A stretch of 64,000 nt of DNA from the IMG/VR virus record IMGVR_UViG_3300047678_000094, positions 1 through 64,000 of that record; one strand, 5' to 3'. The DNA comes from a virus. Position numbers and translations under genes: made by a program. This document shows positions 13,969 to 23,569 of this stretch, in pieces. The notes under the pieces were generated by a model. That model was not told the DNA's origin. It searched no databases and worked only from the letters and a program-made list of their open reading frames with translations. Positions within the stretch are counted from its first letter, which is position 1. The number at the start of each line of letters is the position of its first letter.

Positions 13969-14656
13969 CCAAGCTGCTTAGTACAATCTGGCGCTCCGTT
14001 CCTTTACTGTTTTTGTAATTGATGACGTGCTCCATTTTTGGTGCATTCGCAAAGAATGTCTTAATTTTCTCGAGTGTCTTAGATGGAAGCGTGTCGATGA
14101 ACTCGGATAGTTCTTTGTCTGATTGCTCTTTGATGTCATATACAGTCTCACCATCAAAGATCTCAGTGATACAATTCTTCACGTAGAACGTCAGTAGGTC
14201 TACCTCATCAGCAAAATCCTCAAGCTGATCAATAGTAGAACCATCACCATGCTTAACCATGATTCCTACTGTGTCGTTGATCATGATTTTGTTACTGACT
14301 TTTTTCTTTGGCTTGGTTATTTTGATGTCAGCAATGTCAATCTTGAATTTGTATTCTTTGCCATCTTCATTGTCGATATACTCAAGACTAATGACGTTGT
14401 TGACCGAGATTCCACGTAGTTGTAGAAATAGATATTCGATGTCTACGATTTGTAGACTATCAACATCAAGCCCATCAACGGCGCAGTTGTTGATGACTTG
14501 CTTAACAGCCTTAAGTGTCTCCTTCTTACTCTTGGCTGATTGAGCCATTAGAAGAATCTTTTCTTCCTTCACAAGGAATGGACGAAAACGAACAACTTTA
14601 TCTGTAGATGGAATTGTGAATTCTGATACTGGGAATTCAATTTTTGGTAGTGCCAT
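13946..14656 (-). CDS. 26: Baseplate hub protein gp26 (T4_baseplate family)
   Basis: 236 residues in the zero frame. Early residues (FTIPSTDKVVRFRPFLVKEEKILLMAQ) are the signature of the T4 baseplate family shared by gp26 and gp51. Central residues (DVDSLQIVDIEYLFLQLRGIS) are also typical. It acts in hub assembly for the contractile tail. The zero frame stops right after DDFFTLG at a run of seven T's, while the -1 frame continues with a plausible C-terminal domain, giving a total near 293 residues. Confidence 0.8.
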   Translation of the reverse strand: MALPKIEFPVSEFTIPSTDKVVRFRPFLVKEEKILLMAQSAKSKKETLKAVKQVINNCAVDGLDVDSLQIVDIEYLFLQLRGISVNNVISLEYIDNEDGKEYKFKIDIADIKITKPKKKVSNKIMINDTVGIMVKHGDGSTIDQLEDFADEVDLLTFYVKNCITEIFDGETVYDIKEQSDKELSEFIDTLPSKTLEKIKTFFANAPKMEHVINYKNSKGTERQIVLSSLDDFFTLG

Positions 14657-14665
14657 GATATTTCC

Positions 14666-15622
14666 TTACTTAAAAATGCGATCAAATGCTTTTGAAATTT
14701 GGCGTTCGGCGCCACTATAGATCTCACCCTGGATCAGTTTACCAGTGGTGTCTAGAATACTACTTAATAAATCAGGTTTCTTGTACTCAAGCAAACCAGC
14801 ATCAATGATATCAGATGAAGATTTTGGTGAGATGCCATACCTTTCTTTGGCCTCTGCATCTAGAATCTTACCCATGCTGGTGAATTGCATTGACATGTGT
14901 GAATACTGCATAACAACGCTGTAGCGCATAGCTTCGTTGTCATTACCCCAACTGAGATCAATATCAGCCGTTTGAATAGGGAACGCATCGTAAAGCTTGA
15001 TTCCAAATGCGTTCAGGTTTGTTTGATCGTATATCCAAATACGAATAGTCGGTGACATGTATGTGTCACGGTATGTTAGCAGATATGGTTTGTATTTTCT
15101 ACCCCTTGGGCTGAACCCAAGGTCGGTGTTGTAATTCACTATAGCGTTTGTCCAAGTATTGAAGAAGGACAAGACTTTGGCGTTGCGATCAACAACGAAT
15201 TGGAGACGTATAGGGTTAAACGTTGGGAGATATGGTCTCTTTTCAATTTGACCTATACCATAACGTCTTACATCGTCATTGGTGAAGAAGTTCACCCCTG
15301 GAATTTGGACGTTTTCGCAACGAAGACTGATGAAGTTATCAGCATCTAAGTGGTTGTCTTTAACATACTCAGGATCATTGATAGCACTATACTCTGCCAA
15401 TCCATCTACACCTGGCGGTAAAGACAGCATCACAATGAAACGATTTGATTGTAGAATACCATTCAAATTTAATTCGGCGCGAGCTTCATCGATACCAAAT
15501 CTTGATGGTCTGCCAGTAACAACAACACGATCCGTTGTTTCTTCTAGAGGTAGAGTGGTTGGTTGTCCGCTTCTAAGAGCATCCGTATCAAGCTTGGGCA
15601 TTCTGTCGTCATAGTCGGTCAT
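14666..15622 (-). CDS. 54: Baseplate tail-tube initiator gp54
   Basis: 318 residues, the same length class as T4 gp54 (320). The central part has the gp19-like tube fold shared by gp19, gp48 and gp54: DADNFISLRCENVQIPGV, then YGIGQIEKRPYLPTFNPIRL and VVDRNAKVLSFFNTWTN. gp54 sits on the hub and starts polymerisation of the gp19 tube. It lies in a minus-strand late operon with gp26 and gp4. Confidence 0.8.
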   Translation of the reverse strand: MTDYDDRMPKLDTDALRSGQPTTLPLEETTDRVVVTGRPSRFGIDEARAELNLNGILQSNRFIVMLSLPPGVDGLAEYSAINDPEYVKDNHLDADNFISLRCENVQIPGVNFFTNDDVRRYGIGQIEKRPYLPTFNPIRLQFVVDRNAKVLSFFNTWTNAIVNYNTDLGFSPRGRKYKPYLLTYRDTYMSPTIRIWIYDQTNLNAFGIKLYDAFPIQTADIDLSWGNDNEAMRYSVVMQYSHMSMQFTSMGKILDAEAKERYGISPKSSSDIIDAGLLEYKKPDLLSSILDTTGKLIQGEIYSGAERQISKAFDRIFK

Positions 15623-15628
15623 GTAACA

Positions 15629-16222
15629 TTATCCTCTGATTATACGTTTGCTGTTTGCCCAAACAAACTGTTTAGACTCCTTCTTGAAGCGTTCAGTTGG
15701 AAGGAACAATGCTATATCCCATTCTTGTGGGGAGATGTACATGAATTTTGAACGCATGTGGTGACTAAGGTAACGTTTAATACAAGGTTCAAAAAATGGA
15801 ATTTTAGAAGCCTTTTTCAGCAGTTGATAGTTCATCTGAAGTTTGGTTGTCTCGTCATACTTGTCGTTGTTGGCGTATTCGTATAGCCCATCCATCAACT
15901 TTGCTCTTAATTGGGGTGGTAGATAGTGCATGTTTAATCCGAGAAACCCACCTTGGGCCTTTTCAAATGGAAACACGAGAGGAAAGGTGTCGAAGTATGG
16001 TAGATCTTTGCCTGTTTTTGGATCATAGAAAAACATATACATTGACCCAAGAATCGGCTGTGATGAAAGTCTTGTTGGATCTCCCTTGAAGAAGCTTTTC
16101 TCATTGATTGATTTAATCTTAGCAGCGGTATTTCTGTACCATTCGCGTGATCTCTTAGTCTCAGCTGGCACCTTACCAGCCTGAAGACCCTTTTTGATCA
16201 TGTCGTCAAAGAGTGTTGCCAT
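15629..16222 (-). CDS. Conserved T4-like protein of unknown function, 197 residues
   Basis: I do not recognise a named T4 equivalent. Blocks such as GSMYMFFYDPKTGKDLPYFD, FPLVFPF, GLNMHYLPPQLRAKLMDGLY and YISPQEWDIALFLPTERF look strongly conserved and recall proteins annotated only as structural or hypothetical in other T4-like phages. It lies between gp54 and gp4, six bases before gp54, so a baseplate or head-completion role is likely by context. An exact minus-strand TATAAATA box lies 22 bases upstream. Confidence 0.65.
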   Translation of the reverse strand: MATLFDDMIKKGLQAGKVPAETKRSREWYRNTAAKIKSINEKSFFKGDPTRLSSQPILGSMYMFFYDPKTGKDLPYFDTFPLVFPFEKAQGGFLGLNMHYLPPQLRAKLMDGLYEYANNDKYDETTKLQMNYQLLKKASKIPFFEPCIKRYLSHHMRSKFMYISPQEWDIALFLPTERFKKESKQFVWANSKRIIRG

Positions 16223-16243
16223 GTTTGTTCCTCAATTACCTCA

Positions 16244-16251
16244 TATTTATA
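16244..16251 (-). promoter_or_regulatory. T4-type late promoter, minus strand
   Basis: TATTTATA on the plus strand reads TATAAATA on the minus strand, just upstream of the 197-residue gene and the gp54-gp26-lysin operon. It sits in the gap between that gene and gp4. Confidence 0.7.
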
Positions 16252-16257
16252 CGAGAA

Positions 16258-16710
16258 TCAGAACTTTATTCCTAGATCTCGCGCACCCATTTTTACGAAT
16301 TTCCACCCCTTCATCGCGCAATAACGCTCCGCTGCAGCCCACTTCGCGCTGTTTATTCCCCATGTATATACTTCTTTGATGTACTGCTTGGTTGGACGTC
16401 CACCCTTAGTGTTTCTCGGCTTTGGCTCAACCATCTGCGACTCAGGTTTCACTTCAATAAGCACTTCTTCTATGGATCCATTGGGTGTGCGTTTCTTGAC
16501 CCAAAAGTCAGGGAAGTACCTGTGTTTTCTGTTGTCGATTGGTGATATGTAATGTATGATGATTTCTTCTGAACTCCATTCCAAAATATTGGGTTGGTTG
16601 TCTAAATACATCATTAGTTTTAGCTCCCAACCGCTTCTGTATATCACATTGGTCGGGTCGCCTTTGTACTTGTTTGGATTCTTTGGTTGGAACTTACCTT
16701 GATACGCCAT
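16258..16710 (-). CDS. 4: Head completion protein gp4
   Basis: 150 residues, exactly the size class of T4 gp4. Matching blocks include MAYQGKFQPKNPNKYKGDPT, YRSGWELKLMMYLDNQPNIL, EWSSEEIIIHYISPIDNRKH, RYFPDFWV and EVLIEVKPESQ. The Asp and Glu-x-Lys arrangement (PDFW ... EVKP) suggests a PD-(D/E)xK nuclease-like fold. gp4 is needed to finish DNA-filled heads before tail joining. The gene starts divergently from gp48. Confidence 0.88.
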   Translation of the reverse strand: MAYQGKFQPKNPNKYKGDPTNVIYRSGWELKLMMYLDNQPNILEWSSEEIIIHYISPIDNRKHRYFPDFWVKKRTPNGSIEEVLIEVKPESQMVEPKPRNTKGGRPTKQYIKEVYTWGINSAKWAAAERYCAMKGWKFVKMGARDLGIKF

Positions 16711-16712
16711 CG

Positions 16713-16720
16713 AATAAATA
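16713..16720 (+). promoter_or_regulatory. Late-promoter variant before gp48
   Basis: AATAAATA, one base from the T4 late consensus, lies 29 bases upstream of the gp48 start in the short divergent gap. The same variant occurs before the genes at 28625 (28587-28594), 37324 (37291-37298) and 1290. Confidence 0.45.
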
Positions 16721-16748
16721 GTCCTGTAAGCATTAAGAGGAAACCTTT

Positions 16749-18359
16749 ATGGGTCTGGATACTGATCTCTTCAGCATTATCACCAATCCAATTGATAAGC
16801 TTGTCAAAGAAGCTGGTGCAAACATTGTTGACACCGCTGAGAACGCTATCGTCGGCGAATTGTCATCTGTGTTTCAACGTATTGGACTTGGTAACGGTTC
16901 AAACAGAAGTATCCTAGGTAATTTAGGCGAACAAGTGTTAGCCGGTATTGCTGGGGAAATTTTCGGCGCGATCGGCCGTGAGATGAATCTTCTTTCGAAG
17001 AGTGAAATCGAAGACAATCGCGGCGTGCTAACTAGTCCGGATAGTCTAGAGCGCGACACGCTATTACAAGATCAAGTATCACGCATCCCAAGCTCTGCCG
17101 CAGAGAACATAATATTTCCACCTGATTTGAACGATTTTTATGTTCAATTGGACTTCAAGAAATACCGACGCCCAGCGCCTGCTGTTCCGGCAGATGTCAT
17201 TACTGAGTTTAGTATTTCTTTACCGCTACCTCGCACGCTTGAAGATAGACATGATGTGTCCTATAACGATTCAATGTCATTAGGGTTTCTTGGTGCTATT
17301 GCCAACCAAGGCCAAAATGGTGTGACGGGTCTTGATACAACCACAGGTTTAATTTATGCTGGTAAAGAAGGAATTAGAGCTATCACAGGTGATGGTTCTG
17401 ACATTATTGGGTTGATTTCTCAATCGTTCGGCGCGTCGCTTAACCCACACCTATCTGTTATGTTCCAACAACCAACATTGCGTCGACATAAGATGCAATG
17501 GATGTTCGCACCAAATAATCCTAAGGAAAGTGAGATCATTAGACAGATCACTAAGAAGATCCGTGGTGCCTCGTTGCCATCATTTGTTCGTAACCAAGAA
17601 GGCGAAGCGAATATCAACACTCTGACATTCCCAATGATGTGTAAGATCACACTATATCCATGGGGTGATAAGAGCAAATTAAGAAAACTGAAGGGAGATG
17701 CCGATATTTCATACAGCGGTAATATGTACACCTTCAAGCATTGTGTCATTGAATCAGTAAACATCAACTACGCCCCAAGCAATCCAGCCTTTTTCTCAGA
17801 TGAAGGTAATGCCCCGGCGTTTGTACTTCTTGACATCTCTTTCCTAGAAATAGAATACTTCACTGGTGATGACTTTGGTCGCATGGGTGATGATATAGAT
17901 CTTCTCAAGGCATTCGATAACTTCGCTGGTGATGTTCTTGGTGGTAAAAATCCAGCAGATATGACAGTTGAAGAAAGACAGGCAGCATTTGATAAAATAA
18001 AGGGGTCTGTAGATCCAGCAGCTGGCGCTGATCCGGCGCAGGCCACTGGTACAAACAACTTCAACGCAAACAACACTATTGTTAGTATGATTGCTGATCC
18101 AGCAAACGCTGACGATCCGACTAAATCAAATTATCTCTATCAAACATCAGATGGAAGTTGGTATAAATCATCAACCGTCGCTGGCAAAGAAACCATCACC
18201 CCCATCAATAGTCTGTCTGATCCTGTTTTCGAACAGTTCAACGTTTATGAACAAACAGTCACACCAGCAGCCGCAGATGCAGTCCAATTCACAAACGGTA
18301 AAAAAATACTAATCCGCACCGGTAAGAGTGGAAATCTTGAGTTATGGGGATCTGAATAA
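16749..18359 (+). CDS. 48: Baseplate tail-tube cap gp48
   Basis: 536 residues, longer than T4 gp48 (364). The core NPHLSVMFQQPTLRRHKMQW, NNPKESEIIRQITKKIR and LYPWGDKSKL matches gp48/gp54-type tube-initiation proteins. The C-terminal 150 residues are an extra low-complexity region rich in Ala, Asp and Asn. gp48 completes the hub platform on which the tube grows. AAGAGGAAACC precedes the ATG. The stop overlaps the next start (AATGA). Confidence 0.82.
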   Translation: MGLDTDLFSIITNPIDKLVKEAGANIVDTAENAIVGELSSVFQRIGLGNGSNRSILGNLGEQVLAGIAGEIFGAIGREMNLLSKSEIEDNRGVLTSPDSLERDTLLQDQVSRIPSSAAENIIFPPDLNDFYVQLDFKKYRRPAPAVPADVITEFSISLPLPRTLEDRHDVSYNDSMSLGFLGAIANQGQNGVTGLDTTTGLIYAGKEGIRAITGDGSDIIGLISQSFGASLNPHLSVMFQQPTLRRHKMQWMFAPNNPKESEIIRQITKKIRGASLPSFVRNQEGEANINTLTFPMMCKITLYPWGDKSKLRKLKGDADISYSGNMYTFKHCVIESVNINYAPSNPAFFSDEGNAPAFVLLDISFLEIEYFTGDDFGRMGDDIDLLKAFDNFAGDVLGGKNPADMTVEERQAAFDKIKGSVDPAAGADPAQATGTNNFNANNTIVSMIADPANADDPTKSNYLYQTSDGSWYKSSTVAGKETITPINSLSDPVFEQFNVYEQTVTPAAADAVQFTNGKKILIRTGKSGNLELWGSE

Positions 18360-19240
18360 TGAAACACTACTTCTCTAGGTTTCCTGTTGTCAACTATGCT
18401 GGAGTTCCAGCAAAGAACATCTTACAGCGAGCAACTCTATCAGACGCGACAAAAAACAACCCGGCCAATTTTGGTGTGGTGCGCGTTCCGGACGAGGGCG
18501 CGCAGAGAGCTGACATCATATCCGAAAACTACTATGGTAATCCATACTATGATTGGCTGGTGTACTTCAGCAATGAGGTTGTTGACCCCTATAATGATAT
18601 GTTCAAAGACAACGAAACATTTCGTGCTTTCATCACAACAAAATATGGATCCATCCAATTTGCCAACGAAAAGGTGATGTTCTACATAAACAATTGGGTA
18701 TCTAATCCTGATGATACTCTGACCGTTGCTCAATTTGAAGCGGCGTCACAAGCAGTAAAGAAATACTACACCGCAGTAACAGACGCATTCAACAATGTTA
18801 CCAGCTACCGTCGACACAGAATAGACTGGATCAAGTCCACGAACAGAATTCGTATACTCACGGTAGACATGACGGATATGTTTGTCATCGGTTCTGTTGT
18901 TGTTCAATATGTGTCAGGTGTGATCGTCGCTAAGGGTGAGATTGTTGATATAAACAGGGAAGATAGTAAGATCAGCGTACAACACATCACCGGTGAGTTT
19001 GTGACAACAGGTGGAAACAAACTCAAGCGTTATGGCACCAATCTTGAATACACTGTCAGTGAGGTCTCGAATCCCCTTACGGAAGATAACATTACTAATG
19101 ATGAGTCGGTATACTGGTCGGCTATGACAGCATATGACTATGAAAATGAATTGAATGAGAGTCGCAGAAACATCAAGCTTCTTCGCGCATCTATGCGTGG
19201 AGCGGCTGATGAGCAACTAACAAACCTGATGAGGGGATAA
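18359..19240 (+). CDS. 53: Baseplate wedge protein gp53
   Basis: 293 residues (T4 gp53 has 196). The N-terminus has the gp53 signature: YYGNPYYDWLVYFSNEVVDPYND, then FRAFITTKYGS. The C-terminus is an added module. gp53 joins the wedge to the hub in the T4 baseplate. It shares a base with the end of gp48 and with the start of the hub gene. Confidence 0.85.
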   Translation: MKHYFSRFPVVNYAGVPAKNILQRATLSDATKNNPANFGVVRVPDEGAQRADIISENYYGNPYYDWLVYFSNEVVDPYNDMFKDNETFRAFITTKYGSIQFANEKVMFYINNWVSNPDDTLTVAQFEAASQAVKKYYTAVTDAFNNVTSYRRHRIDWIKSTNRIRILTVDMTDMFVIGSVVVQYVSGVIVAKGEIVDINREDSKISVQHITGEFVTTGGNKLKRYGTNLEYTVSEVSNPLTEDNITNDESVYWSAMTAYDYENELNESRRNIKLLRASMRGAADEQLTNLMRG

Positions 19241-20469
19241 TGGATTCCGGTGACATTCGTATTGACAAATTTGAATTAGACAACTTTGGTAACAAGTTGG
19301 ATCTAACAGAATTTGTCACAGATCTAAACATATATGAGTCTATCTTCGAACCCAACATCAAAGCGACCATGTCAATCTTCGATGGCGCGGGACTGAATGA
19401 TCGCATCACCTGGGCAGGTTCTAAGGTAACAATAACATACACATCAAGTCCAGATGTTGATCCAACCACAATGGTTTTCATTGTTGATGGAACAGAAGCA
19501 GCAACTCCAATACCAGGAGATAAGGGACAAACTTATTTTGTTCGTATGTTTAGTGAGGAGTGTCTGCGAGGGCTAGCCATAACAGTTGGTGAGATCTTCA
19601 ACAAGATGTCTCCAGAAGAAATGATCAAGAAGATCATCATCAATAAACTGAATAGTAAGAAGCCGTTTATCACGGACAAGACAAGCGCTCTTGACACTAT
19701 AAACTGTGCTAATCTTCGGCCGTTCCAAGCCATTGATAAGATCAAGAAACGTTCCGTATCCCGCGACAAGGTGTCGTCCTCATTTGTTTTCTTTGAAAAC
19801 AAGCATGGCTTCAACTTCAAATCTATTGAGAGTATGCTAGAAACAGCTCGCAAAGACCCACAAGTAACTGAGGGTGACCGCAACTTTTATCTTGATTCTA
19901 TGCAACACAAAGGTGTTGATAAGACAAGCTGGCGTCAGATTCTTGCGTTTGAGAGATCTGTATCACAGTCTTTATCTGGTACTGTTTGGCACGGTGGTAT
20001 GAACAGTAAGATTTATGCCTATGATATCTCAACAGGTGATCACTACGAGTTCACATATGTTGATAGTAAAAACAGCGCTGAGTTCAGTATCGATGGTAAA
20101 TCACTGACATATAAACGTGTTGCTGTTGATGACATAATGAAGACCGGAGATGCAGCTGCTGGAATGATGGTTGCACCAATTAATGATACGAACGACCTAG
20201 AGCGTATTAAGAAGGAATTGTATGTTAGAGCATACATGACAAAACTGATGGGTAACGTTGTACGAATACAGATACACGGTGACAATCGTATTACTGTCGG
20301 TACTGCTGTTAAATTGAATCTTCCTGTGATTGATGGAGCAACAACTAAACACACTAACGAGATGGCTGGTGGTGTCTATCTAATTTCAAAAGTAAGACAC
20401 ATGATTACACCAGCAGGTGGACGCTACTCCCAATCGTGTGAGTTGATAAGAACGGGGATGTTCGAGTAA
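19240..20469 (+). CDS. Baseplate hub protein, gp27-like
   Basis: 409 residues (T4 gp27 has 391). The N-terminal domain (FVTDLNIYESIFEPNIKATM, then GSKVTITYTSS) and the second beta-domain with RPFQAIDKIKKRSVS and SSFVFFENKHGFNFKSIESM follow the pattern of gp27-like hub proteins. These form a trimeric ring above the spike. Direct coupling to the gp5-like gene (TAATG overlap) supports hub identity. The assignment rests on motif layout and context, so the T4 symbol is left blank. Confidence 0.72.
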   Translation: MDSGDIRIDKFELDNFGNKLDLTEFVTDLNIYESIFEPNIKATMSIFDGAGLNDRITWAGSKVTITYTSSPDVDPTTMVFIVDGTEAATPIPGDKGQTYFVRMFSEECLRGLAITVGEIFNKMSPEEMIKKIIINKLNSKKPFITDKTSALDTINCANLRPFQAIDKIKKRSVSRDKVSSSFVFFENKHGFNFKSIESMLETARKDPQVTEGDRNFYLDSMQHKGVDKTSWRQILAFERSVSQSLSGTVWHGGMNSKIYAYDISTGDHYEFTYVDSKNSAEFSIDGKSLTYKRVAVDDIMKTGDAAAGMMVAPINDTNDLERIKKELYVRAYMTKLMGNVVRIQIHGDNRITVGTAVKLNLPVIDGATTKHTNEMAGGVYLISKVRHMITPAGGRYSQSCELIRTGMFE

Positions 20470-21350
20470 TGATCATTGACAAGTATGTCGGCTTTATAGC
20501 CACAGTAATCAACATCGTTGGTGAAGGACCTAACTTCGGTAAGGTCCAGATTCGCATTACTGGTGATCAAGGACAAGCGGTCATTCAAGATGAGGATTTG
20601 CTGTGGGCGACACTAATGATGCCCATTACATCAGCAGCTGAACGTGGCATCGGCACATCACCAAATTGGTTGGTGCCTGGTTCTACAGTAGTTGGTTACT
20701 TTCTTGATGGTGTGTATCGCAGCATACCAATGATTGTTGGAACAATTAACCAGAACAAAAAAGCTGGAGCTGGTATATCACCAATCGCTTCTGGTGATGC
20801 AATTCAACGCAATTTCACGGACGTTGAAGATGAGCTTGGTGTTGGTGCCGCCAGAAAACCCAACTATAAGGACAACAAAGTAATTACCACAGCATCAAAG
20901 GATGCTATTGAAACTCTCAACCATATAATCGAGATCGATGATACGCAGCAGTCCGAGCGCATTCTTGTAAAGCACAAGAGTGGTTCTTATGTGGAATTTC
21001 TTCCAAATGGAACTGTTGTTGTTAAAGGAACAGAAGCGTTCGCAGCTGTTGGTAATGATGTGAAGCTGCGCTCTCTAATCAGCACTCTTTTGAAGTCTGA
21101 TGGAGATACCGACATCACTTCCAAGAAAGATATCACCATAGTCGCTGATGGCGATTTCAGCATCACCGGTAAGACGATAACAATTCAAGCAGACAGCATA
21201 TCGCTTGAAGCAGACACCATAAATATGACAGGTAATACGGTGTTAATTGGTGATTTGAGTATTGTTGGGACACAGGTATTAGTTACCGCACCAACCGTAA
21301 CAGTAGTTGGTGCCATGACTCTTAATGGTCGCCCAGTATTAACCTCATAA
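20469..21350 (+). CDS. 5: Tail spike/hub protein, gp5-like without lysozyme
   Basis: 293 residues. The first 100 residues form the OB-fold of gp5/VgrG-like spikes (GFIATVINIVGEGPNFGKVQ, then LLWATLMMP, GSTVVGYFLDGVYRSIPMIVGTI). After a linker comes a C-terminal stack of short beta repeats (ITSKKDITIVADGDFSITGK, TITIQADSISLEADTINMTG), as in the gp5 beta-helix needle. The lysozyme domain between these parts in T4 gp5 (575 residues) is absent. Peptidoglycan cutting is probably supplied by the separate lysin at 12106. Confidence 0.8.
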   Translation: MIIDKYVGFIATVINIVGEGPNFGKVQIRITGDQGQAVIQDEDLLWATLMMPITSAAERGIGTSPNWLVPGSTVVGYFLDGVYRSIPMIVGTINQNKKAGAGISPIASGDAIQRNFTDVEDELGVGAARKPNYKDNKVITTASKDAIETLNHIIEIDDTQQSERILVKHKSGSYVEFLPNGTVVVKGTEAFAAVGNDVKLRSLISTLLKSDGDTDITSKKDITIVADGDFSITGKTITIQADSISLEADTINMTGNTVLIGDLSIVGTQVLVTAPTVTVVGAMTLNGRPVLTS

Positions 21351-21358
21351 GGTCTGAC

Positions 21359-21781
21359 ATGGTAGATAGAGTAGACAAAGCAGCAAAACGTCCGGTAAGA
21401 ACTAACATTTACTCGGACATTTTCACAAACTTCAACGCTCACCCAAATACAGGTGTGCTGCTGGTCAGATCAGATGTTGATGCTGTTAAGCGTGCTCTTC
21501 GTAATCTATTGATGACTAATAAGGGCGAGCGAGTTTTCGACAGCAACCTCGGCTCAAATATCAAATCACTTTTGTTTGAGCCATCAACAGAGATCAACAG
21601 GCGCCAACTCCAAACTCTGATCAGAGAAGCAATTGAAACATATGAAAAACGCGCAATACTACAGGATGTTGTTGTGTCGCTCTCAAATGATGAAGAGACA
21701 TATATCATTGATGTCTATTTTCGCATAATAAATAGTCCTGATGTAAACAACCTCAACGTCAAACTGGATCGTATACGCTAA
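21359..21781 (+). CDS. 25: Baseplate wedge protein gp25
   Basis: 140 residues (T4 gp25 has 132). It carries the GPW/gp25 core: VKRALRNLLMTNKGERVFDS, NLGSNIKSLLFE and INRRQLQTLIREAIETYEKR. gp25 with gp6 forms the core of the wedge and triggers sheath contraction. The stop overlaps the gp6 start. Confidence 0.93.
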   Translation: MVDRVDKAAKRPVRTNIYSDIFTNFNAHPNTGVLLVRSDVDAVKRALRNLLMTNKGERVFDSNLGSNIKSLLFEPSTEINRRQLQTLIREAIETYEKRAILQDVVVSLSNDEETYIIDVYFRIINSPDVNNLNVKLDRIR

Positions 21782-23568
21782 TGTCAGCAAATACCAGCAT
21801 CTCATTAACCTCCCTTGACTTTGAGACATATAAGTCTGAGCTCAAGGGGTTTCTCAAATCGCAGCCATTGTTCTCGGACTATGACTTTGAGGCTTCTAAC
21901 ATGTCTGTTTTCTTAGACATCTTAGCATACAACACATATCAAAACGGGTTCTATATGAACATGATCGGGAACGAGATGTTCCTCGACTCAGCGCGGTTGC
22001 GTGATTCTGTTGTTTCTCACGCCAAAGAACTCAACTATGTACCTCGTTCATTCAAATCAGCTGAGGCTGTCTTGGATATTGTCATCACAAGTAATGATGC
22101 CACAAAGAAAAACATCACCATTCCAAAGGGTACAGGGTTTGTATCTCGTGTTGGAAGCAACACATTCCTATTCACAACCAATCAAAACCACGTGCTGACA
22201 TCATCAAACAGCGTCTTTAGTGGTGAACTCCGTGTGTATGAGGGTGATTATATCACCGATTCGTTTGTTGTGTCTGACAGAAGATCAAATCGATTCCCAA
22301 TCAGCAACAAACAAGTTGATCTTGAATCTCTAAAGGTAATCGTCATTGAAGACAACGGTGCTAACACCATCGAGTACACAAGAGCCACATCACTGTTTGA
22401 TATCGATGAGACTGATCCGGTTTACTTCCTTCAGGCTGGTACTAATGAGCGTTATGAGATCATGTTTGGAGATAACATCATTGGTCGTAAGCCAAAGAAT
22501 GACAGTGGTGTTGTAGTTGAATATCGAATCAGTAACGGCGAGCTGCCTAATGGTGCTCGCACATTCCGTGTTGCTGAAGCCATCGATGGTGAGTCAAACG
22601 TATCCATAACAACATCATCAGCAGCAACAGGTGGTGAGGTGTTTGAATCTCTTGAGAGCATTAAATTCAACGCTCCACGCGCATTCACAACACAAGAACG
22701 TGCTGTTACAGCAGAGGATTATGAGAATCTTCTAAGGCTAAACTACCCAGAGATCAACGCCGTATCAGCATTTGGTGGTGAGGATGCTACACCACCACAA
22801 TATGGTCGTATCTTCATCTCCGTTGACCTCAATGACATTGATGGACTACCAAAGATTAAAGAGCAGGAGTATGTTAACTTCCTCCGCTCACGCAGCACCG
22901 TATCAATGGACCCTGTCTTCATTAGTCCTGATTACACATATATGCACGTAGAGACATCAATCAAATACAACATCAACCGCACAAGCCTAAACCCAGAGGA
23001 TATGCGCACACTGGTGCTATCAAGCATTCTATCATATGCTGAAACCAACCTAAACAACTTCTCACGCATCTTCCGTTACTCTAAGTTCATCAAGGCAATT
23101 GATGACGCTGATCCAAATATCATTTCGAACGAGACAGAAGTGGAGTTAGCAAAGTATCTATCACCATCACTGAATGTCAACCAGAAGCTACTCGTTGATT
23201 TCAAGACACCAATTGCTGATGATCTACCGATTATCTCAAACGAGCACCCCAGAGGTGATAGTCATGCCATCAGAAGCAGTCCATTCGTATACAACGGTAT
23301 TCGTTGTATACTTGAAGATAATGGTGATGGACTCCTTCGTATTGTGACAGCAACAGGACCAACACACCGAGAGATGGCTGTTGTTGGTACAGTTAACTAT
23401 GACACTGGTCTTGTGACTGTTTCCAATTTCAATGTCAGTTCCTTTGATGGCACATACTTCAAGATCTATGCTCGTGCTCGTACAAAGGATATCGAATCAA
23501 CCAAAAACGTCATCCTAAATATCCTTGAGTCAGACGTAGTCATCACCATTGAGCAGGTAAGAGAGTAA
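21781..23568 (+). CDS. 6: Baseplate wedge protein gp6
   Basis: 595 residues (T4 gp6 has 660). The N-terminus LTSLDFETYKSELKGFLKSQ, the stretch FLDILAYNTYQNGFYMNMIG and DSARLRDSVVSHAKELNYVP, and the GpJ-like segment RAFTTQERAVTAEDYENLLR identify it. gp6 forms the continuous ring joining wedges around the hub. Confidence 0.93.
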   Translation: MSANTSISLTSLDFETYKSELKGFLKSQPLFSDYDFEASNMSVFLDILAYNTYQNGFYMNMIGNEMFLDSARLRDSVVSHAKELNYVPRSFKSAEAVLDIVITSNDATKKNITIPKGTGFVSRVGSNTFLFTTNQNHVLTSSNSVFSGELRVYEGDYITDSFVVSDRRSNRFPISNKQVDLESLKVIVIEDNGANTIEYTRATSLFDIDETDPVYFLQAGTNERYEIMFGDNIIGRKPKNDSGVVVEYRISNGELPNGARTFRVAEAIDGESNVSITTSSAATGGEVFESLESIKFNAPRAFTTQERAVTAEDYENLLRLNYPEINAVSAFGGEDATPPQYGRIFISVDLNDIDGLPKIKEQEYVNFLRSRSTVSMDPVFISPDYTYMHVETSIKYNINRTSLNPEDMRTLVLSSILSYAETNLNNFSRIFRYSKFIKAIDDADPNIISNETEVELAKYLSPSLNVNQKLLVDFKTPIADDLPIISNEHPRGDSHAIRSSPFVYNGIRCILEDNGDGLLRIVTATGPTHREMAVVGTVNYDTGLVTVSNFNVSSFDGTYFKIYARARTKDIESTKNVILNILESDVVITIEQVRE

Positions 23569-23569
23569 C

